64,000 bases of DNA, taken from contig OY970234.1 of assembly GCA_963714125.1 (NCBI GenBank), positions 1,364,001 through 1,428,000 of the forward strand, written 5' to 3'. The notes below the pieces were generated by a model. That model worked only from the letters and a program-made list of their open reading frames with translations, was not told the origin of the DNA and made no database searches. Positions 44,597 through 52,546 of the stretch are shown here, piece by piece. The position numbers were made by a program, and so were the translations under genes. The first letter of the stretch is position 1. Every line of letters begins with the position of its first letter. Origin of the DNA: CAWCAW01 sp963714125. GTDB taxonomy: Bacteria; Actinomycetota; Acidimicrobiia; Acidimicrobiales; UBA8190.

Positions 44597-44956
44597 ATGG
44601 CCACCCACGACGAGATCGTCGAGGCCTACGCGCAGTGGCGCCAGCGATGCAACGACAACGAGCGGTTGGCACGCATGCTGCGGGGCTGGGACCGCGTCGT
44701 GCATCTCGTGGTGACCGACACCGACGAGACGTTCACCATGGAGGTGCGGGCGCACCTGCTTTCCGCCTTGGCCGAGGGGCACGTGGGTCAACCCGACGTG
44801 GTGGTGAGTGCGACGAGCGAGGACTTCACGGACATGTTCTGGGGCGACCTCAACCCGTCGGAGAAGTACATGTCCGGTGAGATCACCTTGGCCGGTTCTC
44901 CCGACGACGTCATGCGCATCGACGCCATGTCGATGGTGGTGTTCCTCGACCAATGA
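44597..44956 (+). CDS. SCP2-like sterol-carrier domain protein
   Basis: 119 residues. The pattern VVHLVVTDTDETFTMEV, VVVSATSEDFTDMFWGDLNPSEKY and the short C-terminal helix fit the SCP2 fold, which binds lipids or acyl-CoA in a hydrophobic cavity. It has no membrane segment. Its stop overlaps the permease start (ATGA). Role in the operon is not clear; it may present a hydrophobic substrate to the oxidase. Confidence 0.7.
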   Translation: MATHDEIVEAYAQWRQRCNDNERLARMLRGWDRVVHLVVTDTDETFTMEVRAHLLSALAEGHVGQPDVVVSATSEDFTDMFWGDLNPSEKYMSGEITLAGSPDDVMRIDAMSMVVFLDQ

Positions 44957-46377
44957 CCACTTCATGCGGGGCCACGTCGGGCGGGGCCACGCTGCGCCGG
45001 GCCATGGGACTGCGTACGGTGGCTTCGACGTCTACCGGCCTCGCCTTCGCCGCCTTGGAATACCTGGCCGCGGCGGGGCTGGTGGCGTATGTGGCGGGGG
45101 ATTCGGCGTGGATTGCGGTGACCACGGCCGGGATCCTGGCGCTGGTGGCGTGGGCCTTCTTCGGCGAGCTCAACGGCATGTTCCCCACCGCGGCGGCCAT
45201 CCGTCTCTACATGAAGCAGTCCATGGACGACCGCATCGCCCTCACCATCACCTTCGCGTACATGACCACCATCATTCTCGTCATCGCCGCCGATGCGTTC
45301 ATCGTCGGATCGGCGCTGACACACGTGTTCTCCGAATCCACCTGGGTGGCCGGCATCTGGATTGCCGTGCTGCTGGCGTTGGCGGTGGCGTCCAATCTGC
45401 GCGGCATCAAGGTGGCCGGCGGGGTGCAGGACGTGGCCACCTCGGTGGTCCTCGTCGTTACGGTCATCGTGGCGGTGATGGCCCTCGTCAAGAGCCACCG
45501 GGCCCTTCGTTTTCCTTTGAGCCCGCTGCATGGTCATCATCCCACCGACTTGATCGAGGCCATCGCGCTGGGCGTATTCCTCTACAGCGCCTTCGAGTGG
45601 GTGACCACCAACGCCGAAGAGGTTCGTCGTCCCGCCCACATCCATCGGGGGATGTTCATCGCCGTCATCGTGTTGTGGTTGGTGTGTTGCCTCATCACCG
45701 TGGCCATGAGCCACGTGCTCGACCACCATCAGCTGGGTTCCGCCTATCCGCAGCTGTTCCTCGGGCAAGCCGCCCTGGGCCGAGCCGGGCTGTGGCTGAT
45801 GGCGGCGGTCACTGCCGTCACGGCCGTCAACACCTTCAACGGCGGATTCATCACCGTGTCGCGCTTCATCTATGCCACGGCGCGCGAAGGGAGCCTCCCG
45901 CCTGTTTTGGCTCGGCTGAACGATCGGGCCGTGCCCTGGGTGCCCGTGGCCGCCCTCGGTGTGGCGTCGCTCGTCGTCGGATTGGTGGTGACGGCCACCG
46001 GATCGTGGCAAGTGCTGGTGGCGGTGGGGGCGGCCCTCGAGGCCATGATCTACGCGGTGGCGGCTTTTTGCGTGGGGCGCCTGCGCCGGCGTCAGCCCGA
46101 TCACGATCGACCCTTTCGTCTCGCCGGCGGCCAGGTGCTCAGCGGCGTGGGCGTGGTGGTGTTCGGGGTACTGGCTGTTTCCGCCAGCATCACGGTGGGG
46201 AATCGGGCCAACCTGGTGCCGCTGGGCGTCATTGCGCTCTGCGCGCTGGCGTCGGGCCTGTATGTGGTCTTTGGCCTGCCCAAGGTGCGTGCCGCCGACG
46301 CCGCTCGCCGCGCCGCTACTCCTCGCCGGCGCCCGCCGCGGCCGACCGACCAAGGTGCAGCGGGTAGCACTCGGTAG
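44953..46377 (+). CDS. APC-superfamily amino-acid/amine permease
   Basis: 474 residues with about 12 membrane segments. The conserved first segment contains FAALEYLAAAGLVAYVAG and later GVFLYSAFEWVTTNAEEVRRP (the helix 6 region) and TAVNTFNGGFITVSRFIYAT (helix 8, with the SRxxYA-type ending). It would import amino acids or amines with protons. It is coupled to the SCP2 gene and follows the amine oxidase. Its final codons carry part of the CIRCE element of the next operon. Confidence 0.88.
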   Translation: MTTSCGATSGGATLRRAMGLRTVASTSTGLAFAALEYLAAAGLVAYVAGDSAWIAVTTAGILALVAWAFFGELNGMFPTAAAIRLYMKQSMDDRIALTITFAYMTTIILVIAADAFIVGSALTHVFSESTWVAGIWIAVLLALAVASNLRGIKVAGGVQDVATSVVLVVTVIVAVMALVKSHRALRFPLSPLHGHHPTDLIEAIALGVFLYSAFEWVTTNAEEVRRPAHIHRGMFIAVIVLWLVCCLITVAMSHVLDHHQLGSAYPQLFLGQAALGRAGLWLMAAVTAVTAVNTFNGGFITVSRFIYATAREGSLPPVLARLNDRAVPWVPVAALGVASLVVGLVVTATGSWQVLVAVGAALEAMIYAVAAFCVGRLRRRQPDHDRPFRLAGGQVLSGVGVVVFGVLAVSASITVGNRANLVPLGVIALCALASGLYVVFGLPKVRAADAARRAATPRRRPPRPTDQGAAGSTR

Positions 46378-46389
46378 AATCGAGTGCCA
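46365..46389. promoter_or_regulatory. CIRCE operator (HrcA binding site)
   Basis: TAGCACTC (46365-46372), nine bases, then GAGTGCCA (46382-46389) matches the CIRCE consensus TTAGCACTC-N9-GAGTGCTAA with exact core and spacing. It lies 8 bases before the hrcA ATG, where it would block transcription or translation, and overlaps the last codons and stop of the upstream permease. Confidence 0.88.
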
Positions 46390-46397
46390 GGAACGTG

Positions 46398-47558
46398 ATG
46401 ACCGTCAAACGCCCCGCGGCCAAGAGTCGCCCTTCTAAGTCCCCCACCTCGACCGAGACGCCCTCGGCCGATGGGGTCGCGTCCGACGCCGACTACAGCG
46501 ACCTCGACGGCCGCAAGGCGGCCATCTTGAACGCGGTGGTCGCCGAGTACATCGAAACGGCCCAGCCCGTGGGTTCGGCCCACATCAACGGCGCCCCCGG
46601 GGTCGAGGTGTCCTCGGCCACCGTGCGCAGCGAAATGGCGGCCCTCGAACGCGAGGGGTATCTCGTCCAGCCCCACACCAGCGCGGGCCGGATCCCCACC
46701 GACCGGGGCTACCGCTTCTTCGTGGACCACTTGGCCCGGCCCGGCACCCTCGGGCCGGAGCAACGCCACGAAGTGAGGAGCTTCTTCGCCCACGTCCACG
46801 GCGAGGTCGAGGATCTTTTGGGGCGCACGAGTGGGTTGCTGGCCAACCTGACCGACTACGCGGCGGTGGTCATCGGCCCCGGCCACGACACCGCCACCGT
46901 CCGTTCCGTGCAGCTCGTCGGTCTTGCCCCCACCTTGACGCTGGTGGTGGTGGTGCTTTCTGACGGGGCCATCGAGAAGCGCACGGTGGAGCACTCCGCC
47001 GAATACACCGACGCCGTGCTCGCCGACGCTGCCACCCAGCTCACCGCCCAGCTGCGGGGTCACAGCCTGGCGGCGCCGGTGGCCGTGGGCCCGACCGGCG
47101 ACGAGGGTGTCGACAGCGCCTTGCGCATGGGCGCCGCCGCGGTGTCGGACATGATGGACAGCGCCGAGCCCGAGCACGTCTTTGTGGGCGGGTCGTCGCG
47201 CATGGCCGCTGCCTTTGATGCCGTGGAGACGGTGCGTTCTGTCCTGTCCATCCTCGAGCAACAGCTGGTGGTGGTGGAGCTCATCGAGGAGATCTTGGAT
47301 CGCGGCCTGTCAGTGGCCATCGGGGCCGAGCACGGCTTCGAACCACTGGCATCGTGCGCATTGGTCGTCGCCCCCGTGTCCATCGACGGTGAGGATGCCG
47401 GCATCGTCGGCGTGCTCGGCCCCACCCGCATGCACTACCCGCAGGCACTGGCGGCCGTGCGCATCGTGGGCGAGCAACTCGGCGTGCATCTGGGCCGCTC
47501 GGTGCACGCTGACGGCACCGTCGACGCCGGGGGAACCGGGAGACGTCGTGGCCGCTGA
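46398..47558 (+). CDS. hrcA: Heat-inducible transcription repressor HrcA
   Basis: 386 residues. The N-terminal winged-helix shows RKAAILNAVVAEYIETAQPV and VSSATVRSEMAALEREGYL, the DNA-recognition part, then PHTSAGRIPTDRGYRFFVD, a signature stretch of HrcA. The C-terminal dimerisation and GAF-like domain ends IVGVLGPTRMHYPQALAAVR, also diagnostic. ATG 46398 (a GTG lies one codon before) is preceded by the CIRCE element, so it should autoregulate. It represses heat-shock genes together with GroE-dependent folding. The 3' end overlaps dnaJ by 11 bases. Confidence 0.95.
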   Translation: MTVKRPAAKSRPSKSPTSTETPSADGVASDADYSDLDGRKAAILNAVVAEYIETAQPVGSAHINGAPGVEVSSATVRSEMAALEREGYLVQPHTSAGRIPTDRGYRFFVDHLARPGTLGPEQRHEVRSFFAHVHGEVEDLLGRTSGLLANLTDYAAVVIGPGHDTATVRSVQLVGLAPTLTLVVVVLSDGAIEKRTVEHSAEYTDAVLADAATQLTAQLRGHSLAAPVAVGPTGDEGVDSALRMGAAAVSDMMDSAEPEHVFVGGSSRMAAAFDAVETVRSVLSILEQQLVVVELIEEILDRGLSVAIGAEHGFEPLASCALVVAPVSIDGEDAGIVGVLGPTRMHYPQALAAVRIVGEQLGVHLGRSVHADGTVDAGGTGRRRGR

Positions 47559-48669
47559 TTACTACGCGCTGCTCGGCGTGCGCTCTGACGCCACCGAGGA
47601 CGAACTCAAGCGTGCCTACCGACGCACGGCCCGGGAACTGCACCCCGACACCAACGGCGGCGACCCTGAAGCCGAAGCGCGCTTCAAGGAAGTGACGCGC
47701 GCCTATGAGATCCTGCGCGACCCGGCCCGTCGTGCTCGCTATGACCGCTTCGGGCCTGACGCCGAGCCCGGCGCCGCTGGCGGTGCCGCCGATCCGTTTT
47801 TCGGCTCGGGTGGACTCGGCGACCTCTTCGACGCTTTTTTCGGCGGGGCGGGTGGCGGCGGTACCCGGCGACGCACCGGACCGGTGCGGGGTGCGGACGC
47901 TGAAGTCGTCATCGAACTGGCGTTTCGCGACGCCGTGTTCGGTATGAGCCGCGAGATCACCGTCGACGTGTTGGTGGCGTGTGATGCCTGTCAGGGATCG
48001 GGGGCGAGGCCCGGCACCACCGCCGTGCGCTGCCCCGACTGCAACGGAGCGGGCGAGACGCACCGCGTGCGCCAGTCCATCTTGGGCCAGGTGGTGACGG
48101 CGGCGCCGTGCCGACGCTGCAACGGACTCGGGGAAACGATCGCCAGTCCCTGCCCCGAGTGCCGCAGTGACGGCCGCCGCCTCGAGAGCCGAAGCTTCAG
48201 CGTGGACGTACCGGCCGGCGTCGATCACGGGTCGACGTTGCGACTGAGCGGCCGGGGCCCGGCCGGTCTTCGCGGCGGTCCGGCCGGTGACCTGTATGTG
48301 CATCTGTCGGTGCAGGCCCACGAGCGCTTCGTACGTTCGGGCAGTGACCTCGAAGCGGCGCTGAACGTATCGATGGCACAGGCGGCGCTGGGGACGACGA
48401 TGACCTTCGAGACCCTCGACGGCGACGAATCGCTGACCGTCGCACCCGGCGCGCAGAGCGGTGACGTCGTTCGCCTGCGCGGCCGCGGCGTGCCGCACGT
48501 GCGTGGGCGCGGACGCGGCGACCTCAACGTGCACATCGTGGTGGACACGCCCACGGAACTCACCAAGGCCCAAGAGGAATTGCTGCGGCAATTGGCGGCT
48601 GAGCGGGGCGAGAAGGTCGATCCACCCAACGAAGGATTGCGATCTCGGCTCCGCTCCGCGTTCGGCTGA
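47548..48669 (+). CDS. dnaJ: Chaperone protein DnaJ
   Basis: Type I J-protein of 373 residues. The J-domain has YYALLGVRSDATEDELKRAY and the HPD motif in ARELHPDTNGG. After a G/F-type linker comes the zinc-binding region with four repeats: CDACQGSG, CPDCNGAG, CRRCNGLG and CPECRSDG (the last degenerate at its Gly position). The client-binding C-terminal domains follow with VPAGVDHGSTLRLSGRG. GTG 47548 overlaps hrcA, so the two are cotranscribed and CIRCE-controlled. No dnaK or grpE is in this window. Confidence 0.94.
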   Translation: MAADYYALLGVRSDATEDELKRAYRRTARELHPDTNGGDPEAEARFKEVTRAYEILRDPARRARYDRFGPDAEPGAAGGAADPFFGSGGLGDLFDAFFGGAGGGGTRRRTGPVRGADAEVVIELAFRDAVFGMSREITVDVLVACDACQGSGARPGTTAVRCPDCNGAGETHRVRQSILGQVVTAAPCRRCNGLGETIASPCPECRSDGRRLESRSFSVDVPAGVDHGSTLRLSGRGPAGLRGGPAGDLYVHLSVQAHERFVRSGSDLEAALNVSMAQAALGTTMTFETLDGDESLTVAPGAQSGDVVRLRGRGVPHVRGRGRGDLNVHIVVDTPTELTKAQEELLRQLAAERGEKVDPPNEGLRSRLRSAFG

Positions 48670-49428
48670 GTGACTCTCAGTCCCGCGTCGCCCTCGTCGA
48701 TCGCTGCCGTCGCCCAGGTCTTCGTCGACGACCTCGAGGCGCCCGCGCTGAGTGACGACGACGCCCATCACTTGCAACGCGTGTTGCGTGTGCGCGCCGG
48801 CGAAACAGTCATTGCCGCCGACGGTCACGGAGGGTGGAGATCGTGTCGTTACAACGCCGTTACCGCTCGCACCGGCCCCGGCAGTGGTGTTCTGGAGATC
48901 GACGGTCCGGTACTGAGCGCCGCGCCTCTCGCGCCCGCTGTCACCGTTGGCTTCGTGGCGGTGAAAGGCGAACGCCCCGAGTGGGTCGTCCAGAAGCTCA
49001 CCGAGATCGGCGTCGACCGCATTGTCGTATTGCACTCGGCGCGCTCGGTGGTGCAGTGGGACGACGAGCGCGCCGGCAAAGCCGTCGAGCGACTACGCCG
49101 AGTGTCGAAAGAGGCCGCCGCGCAAAGTCGGCGCGCCTGGCTTGCCGACGTGTCCGGTATCCTGACCGTGGGTCAGATGGCGGCCGGCGCCGACGACGGC
49201 GTCGCCACCCAGAAGCCCGTCGTATTGGCCCAACCCGGGGGACCGCCGCCCACCTTGGCTACACCGAGCGTGGCCGTGGGTCCCGAAGGGGGCTGGGACC
49301 CCGCCGAGCTGGCCGGATTCCCCTCCGTGGGCCTTGGGCCCCAGATCCTGCGGGCCGAAACGGCGGCGGTGGCGGCCGGTGTCCTCTTGTGCGCACTTCG
49401 ACAAGGCACCGTGGGGCCACCTTCGTGA
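48670..49428 (+). CDS. rsmE: 16S rRNA (uracil-1498-N3)-methyltransferase
   Basis: SPOUT-fold RNA methyltransferase modifying U1498 of 16S rRNA, 252 residues. The N-terminal RNA-binding part has HHLQRVLRVRAGE and the SPOUT domain has EWVVQKLTEIGVDRIVVLHS, VAVGPEGGWDPAELAGF (the SAM knot) and LGPQILRAETAAVAAG. GTG 48670 begins directly after the dnaJ stop, the common bacterial order dnaJ-rsmE. Confidence 0.92.
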   Translation: MTLSPASPSSIAAVAQVFVDDLEAPALSDDDAHHLQRVLRVRAGETVIAADGHGGWRSCRYNAVTARTGPGSGVLEIDGPVLSAAPLAPAVTVGFVAVKGERPEWVVQKLTEIGVDRIVVLHSARSVVQWDDERAGKAVERLRRVSKEAAAQSRRAWLADVSGILTVGQMAAGADDGVATQKPVVLAQPGGPPPTLATPSVAVGPEGGWDPAELAGFPSVGLGPQILRAETAAVAAGVLLCALRQGTVGPPS

Positions 49429-49619
49429 CGTGCCGCCAGCTGACGGTGTCCCCGCGTGACCGAGAAAGCGGTCCTTGCGTTCACCACGCTGAGTGAGCAA
49501 GACTAGGTGCCGTCGGGTGACTTGGTTGCCCACAAGGGCAGGGGGGGCGTCACGATCTCGGCATGGCCGAGTTCGAACGGTGGGACGTCTTTGTAGCGGA
49601 CACTGGCGATACAGCGAGG

Positions 49620-50231
49620 ATGCTGACGGTCATGGTGAACCAAACGGTGTTGCCTGAAGAGGACGAACAGGAGGAGTCCGCACGCGCCGCTTATGCCCGC
49701 GCCGTGGGGTCTCGGCTACGAGCGGTGCGCAAGCAGATGCGCCTGTCCCTCCAGGCCGTCGAGGCGATGTCGGATCAAGAATTCAAGGCTTCGGTCTTGG
49801 GCGCCTACGAACGAGGCGAGCGGGCCATTTCCGTGCCCCGCCTCCAGCGCCTGGCCAAGCTCTATGACGTACCGGTTGATCAGCTCCTGCCCCAAGACGA
49901 CGACGCCAACCGGTGGGGCCCCGGCGGCGAGCGTGAGACCAACGGCGCCCCGAGCGTCGAGAGTCCGGGCCGGGCCCGTCGGCAGCTGCGGCCTTGGGAC
50001 GGGCACGAAAAGGTCACCATCGATCTCACCAAGCTGAACTCGGTGAGCGGGCCGGAACGGGACCTGCTGCGGCGGTTCCTCTCCATGATCCAAGTCCAAC
50101 GCCAGGACTTCAACGGCCGGATGATCACCATCCGCGCCGAGGACCTCCGGGCCATCGCCTGCCTCTTCGGGGTGACCCCCGACGCCATGAGCCGTCGCCT
50201 CGACGAGCTCGGCCTGCGCGTCACGTCCTGA
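49620..50231 (+). CDS. bldD: BldD-like XRE transcriptional regulator
   Basis: About 203 residues. An N-terminal helix-turn-helix (ARAVGSRLRAVRKQMRLSLQ through AYERGERAISVPRLQRLA) is followed by a flexible linker and a C-terminal domain homologous to Streptomyces BldD. There, the cyclic di-GMP motif RGD-X8-RQDD is replaced by RQD-X8-RAED here, keeping the R, D, R and D positions with identical spacing. The start is uncertain: ATG 49620, 49632 or 49563; 49620 is used because family members begin near here. BldD is a master repressor of development that dimerises on binding cyclic di-GMP. Its role in this organism is unknown, but the HD-GYP gene at 23950 would act on the same messenger. Confidence 0.8.
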   Translation: MLTVMVNQTVLPEEDEQEESARAAYARAVGSRLRAVRKQMRLSLQAVEAMSDQEFKASVLGAYERGERAISVPRLQRLAKLYDVPVDQLLPQDDDANRWGPGGERETNGAPSVESPGRARRQLRPWDGHEKVTIDLTKLNSVSGPERDLLRRFLSMIQVQRQDFNGRMITIRAEDLRAIACLFGVTPDAMSRRLDELGLRVTS

Positions 50232-50364
50232 CCCGGCCGGCTGGAGTCCCCTCACTGGCGGGGACCGCCTCGTCGCATAGAGCTCCTTCTCTTCCACTAC
50301 CTGACTGGCGCGTCGACGCGCCCGACGTTCGATCCGTTACAAGCGCGAGATACCATCGAATGTC

Positions 50365-50616
50365 ATGAGCGCGCCGATCCGCTGGATGAGCACCAAAGAG
50401 GCTTCCGAGCACCTCGGCGTCACCCTGCGCAGCCTGTACCGGTTCATCGACGAGGGCACATTGACGGCGTACAAGTTCGGTCGAGTCATCCGCCTGCAAG
50501 AGCCGGACGTCGAGCGCTTCATCGAGACCTGTCGCATCGCGCCGGGGAGCCTCGAGCACCTCTACCCCGAGCTCAAGGGGTCCGCTTCGGGCTCCGGGCC
50601 GGGCGGAGAGGGTTGA
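50365..50616 (+). CDS. Small helix-turn-helix protein (excisionase/MerR-like, HTH_17)
   Basis: 83 residues with a single DNA-binding domain: MSTKEASEHLGVTLRSLYRF, IDEGTLTAYKFGRVIRLQEPD. This is the winged-helix type of excisionase-like proteins used as small regulators. It lies four bases before the HIT gene on the same strand, in the conserved core block. No cognate integrase is adjacent, so a host regulator is more likely than an excisionase. Confidence 0.8.
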   Translation: MSAPIRWMSTKEASEHLGVTLRSLYRFIDEGTLTAYKFGRVIRLQEPDVERFIETCRIAPGSLEHLYPELKGSASGSGPGGEG

Positions 50617-50620
50617 TCCG

Positions 50621-50974
50621 ATGACGACGGCGGAGGACTGCATATTTTGCGCCATTGCCGCGGGGACGGTGCCGGCCACCATCGTGCACAGCACCGAGCA
50701 CACCGTGGCCTTTCGAGACCAGAGCCCCCAGGCCCCCGTGCACGTCCTCGTCGTGCCTCGGCGGCACATCGAAAACGCCGCCACTGTCACCGCCACCGAC
50801 GCCGAGGTGGTGGGCGCCATGATCGTGGCCGCTCGGCACGTGGCCGAGTCCGAAGGGGTGGCCGACACCGGATACCGGTTGGTGTTCAACGTGGGCCATG
50901 ACGCCGCCAACACGGTGCCGCACCTGCATCTTCATGTTCTCGGGGGTCGGCCCCTGACTTGGCCGCCGGGGTGA
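50621..50974 (+). CDS. HIT-family nucleotide-binding protein (HinT-like)
   Basis: 117 residues. The catalytic His triad is in the C-terminal PHLHLHVLGG (HxHxHxx) and CIFCAIAAGTVPA is the N-terminal zinc-type CxxC found in HinT. The family hydrolyses adenosine 5'-phosphoramidates. It precedes phoH by 64 bases, a typical actinomycete order. Confidence 0.92.
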   Translation: MTTAEDCIFCAIAAGTVPATIVHSTEHTVAFRDQSPQAPVHVLVVPRRHIENAATVTATDAEVVGAMIVAARHVAESEGVADTGYRLVFNVGHDAANTVPHLHLHVLGGRPLTWPPG

Positions 50975-51038
50975 TCCGGGCCGCCCAGTCAGTGCTGACG
51001 GCGCCGACGGTGCTGGTAACCTCGATTCCAGAAAACCA

Positions 51039-52040
51039 GTGGCATCGACCCAGGTGAAGATCCTCGTCCCCGGCAACCACCTCATGGTGGCCCTGCTCGG
51101 CCAGCGAGACGAGTTGTTGCGGCTGATCGAGGATGCCTTCGACGGCACCCGCATCGTGGTGCGCGGCAATGAGATCAGCATCGATGGAGACGACGCCGAG
51201 CGGGTGGGTCATCTCTTCGACGAGCTTGTGGTGCTCCTGGAGCGGGGCCAGCGTCTCGACGGCGCCGACGTGAGTCGCACCATCGACATGGTCAAAGACG
51301 ACGTCAGTCCGGCCGAGGTCCTCACCACCGAGGTCATGCGCTCGGCTCGGGGGCGCACGGTGCGACCGAAGACGGCCGGGCAAAAGCGCTACACCGACGC
51401 CATCGGCCAGAACACCGTCACCTTCGGGATCGGCCCGGCCGGAACGGGGAAGTCCTATCTGGCCGTGGCGCTAGGGGTCCAGGCGCTGCAGGCCCATGAG
51501 GTCGAGCGCATCATCTTGACCCGGCCCGCGGTGGAAGCCGGCGAGCGCCTGGGATTTCTTCCCGGCGACATCATGGCCAAGGTCGACCCCTACCTGCGGC
51601 CCCTCTACGACGCTCTTTACGACCTGCTCGGACCCGAGGGCGCCCAGCGTCTTTTGGAGCGGGGCACCATCGAGGTGGCCCCGCTGGCGTTCATGCGAGG
51701 ACGGACGCTGAATCGCAGCTTCATCATTCTCGACGAGGCGCAGAACACCACTCCTGAGCAGATGAAGATGTTCCTCACGCGCATCGGCTTCGGTTCCAAG
51801 GTGGTGGTGACCGGCGACGTCACCCAGATCGACGTGACGGGAGGCCGTTCTGGGCTCCCCGGTCTCCAAGACGTACTGGGTTCCGTGCCGCAGGTGGCCT
51901 TTATCAACCTCACTAAGCACGATGTGGTGCGGGCCCGCATCGTGGCCGACATCGTGTCCGCTTACGAGAAGTCCGACGAGATCCGTGCCCGCCAAGGCGG
52001 CGGCTCCCACGATCGGCGGGACCGGGCTCGTGGGCGCTGA
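51039..52040 (+). CDS. phoH: PhoH-like ATPase
   Basis: 333 residues. The Walker A is IGPAGTGKSYLAVALGV and the Walker B is FIILDEAQNTTPEQMKM, with LTRPAVEAGERLGFLPGD and VVVTGDVTQIDVTGG following in the RNA-helicase-like ATPase. An N-terminal domain of about 100 residues precedes it. The GTG start at 51039 is inferred from length. Its 3' end overlaps ybeY by 11 bases. The pairing suggests a role in rRNA maturation or quality control. Confidence 0.93.
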   Translation: MASTQVKILVPGNHLMVALLGQRDELLRLIEDAFDGTRIVVRGNEISIDGDDAERVGHLFDELVVLLERGQRLDGADVSRTIDMVKDDVSPAEVLTTEVMRSARGRTVRPKTAGQKRYTDAIGQNTVTFGIGPAGTGKSYLAVALGVQALQAHEVERIILTRPAVEAGERLGFLPGDIMAKVDPYLRPLYDALYDLLGPEGAQRLLERGTIEVAPLAFMRGRTLNRSFIILDEAQNTTPEQMKMFLTRIGFGSKVVVTGDVTQIDVTGGRSGLPGLQDVLGSVPQVAFINLTKHDVVRARIVADIVSAYEKSDEIRARQGGGSHDRRDRARGR

Positions 52041-52542
52041 CGTCTTCGTCGCTGACGAGCAGTCCGAGCGCGCCGTCGACATCGACGTCATGGCCGCGCT
52101 GGCTCGCAACGTGCTCGTGGCCGAGGGGGTGCGCGACGACATCGAGGTCTCGCTGCTCTTTGTCGACGAGGCCACCATCGCCGAGTTGCACGAACGCTTC
52201 ATGGGGATCAGCGGACCCACCGACGTGCTTTCCTTCCCTATCGACGAGGAGATCGATCGAGGGGGGCGCTCGCCGGACGAGGGTGGTCCGGGCCCCGGCG
52301 GGGGATTGCCCTCCGATGAATACGGCATCCCCGTGTTGTTGGGCGATGTGGTGGTGTGTCCCACGGTGGCGGCGCGCAACGCCGTGGACCACGAGGTGAG
52401 CTTCGAGGACGAAGTGGCGCTGCTGGTGGTGCACGGGTTGCTGCACCTGCTGGGCATGGACCACGGCGAGGACGCCGACGCGCAACGCATGGAGCGGCGC
52501 GAGCAGGAGCTGCTCGCCCGCTTCCACCGGCCGGTGCCCTAG
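52030..52542 (+). CDS. ybeY: Endoribonuclease YbeY
   Basis: Zinc-dependent RNase for 16S rRNA 3' processing and ribosome quality control, 170 residues. The metal site HGLLHLLGMDHGED (HxxxHxxxxxH) is complete, and ISGPTDVLSFPIDEE is the second conserved block. A Gly/Pro-rich insert (GGPGPGGGLPSDE) separates the two. GTG 52030 overlaps phoH. Confidence 0.93.
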   Translation: MGADVFVADEQSERAVDIDVMAALARNVLVAEGVRDDIEVSLLFVDEATIAELHERFMGISGPTDVLSFPIDEEIDRGGRSPDEGGPGPGGGLPSDEYGIPVLLGDVVVCPTVAARNAVDHEVSFEDEVALLVVHGLLHLLGMDHGEDADAQRMERREQELLARFHRPVP

Positions 52543-52546
52543 CGAC

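Noticed and set aside
48100..48180. Degenerate fourth zinc repeat in DnaJ
   Set aside because: CPECRSDG keeps both Cys; only the Gly pattern is weak, so zinc binding should be maintained.
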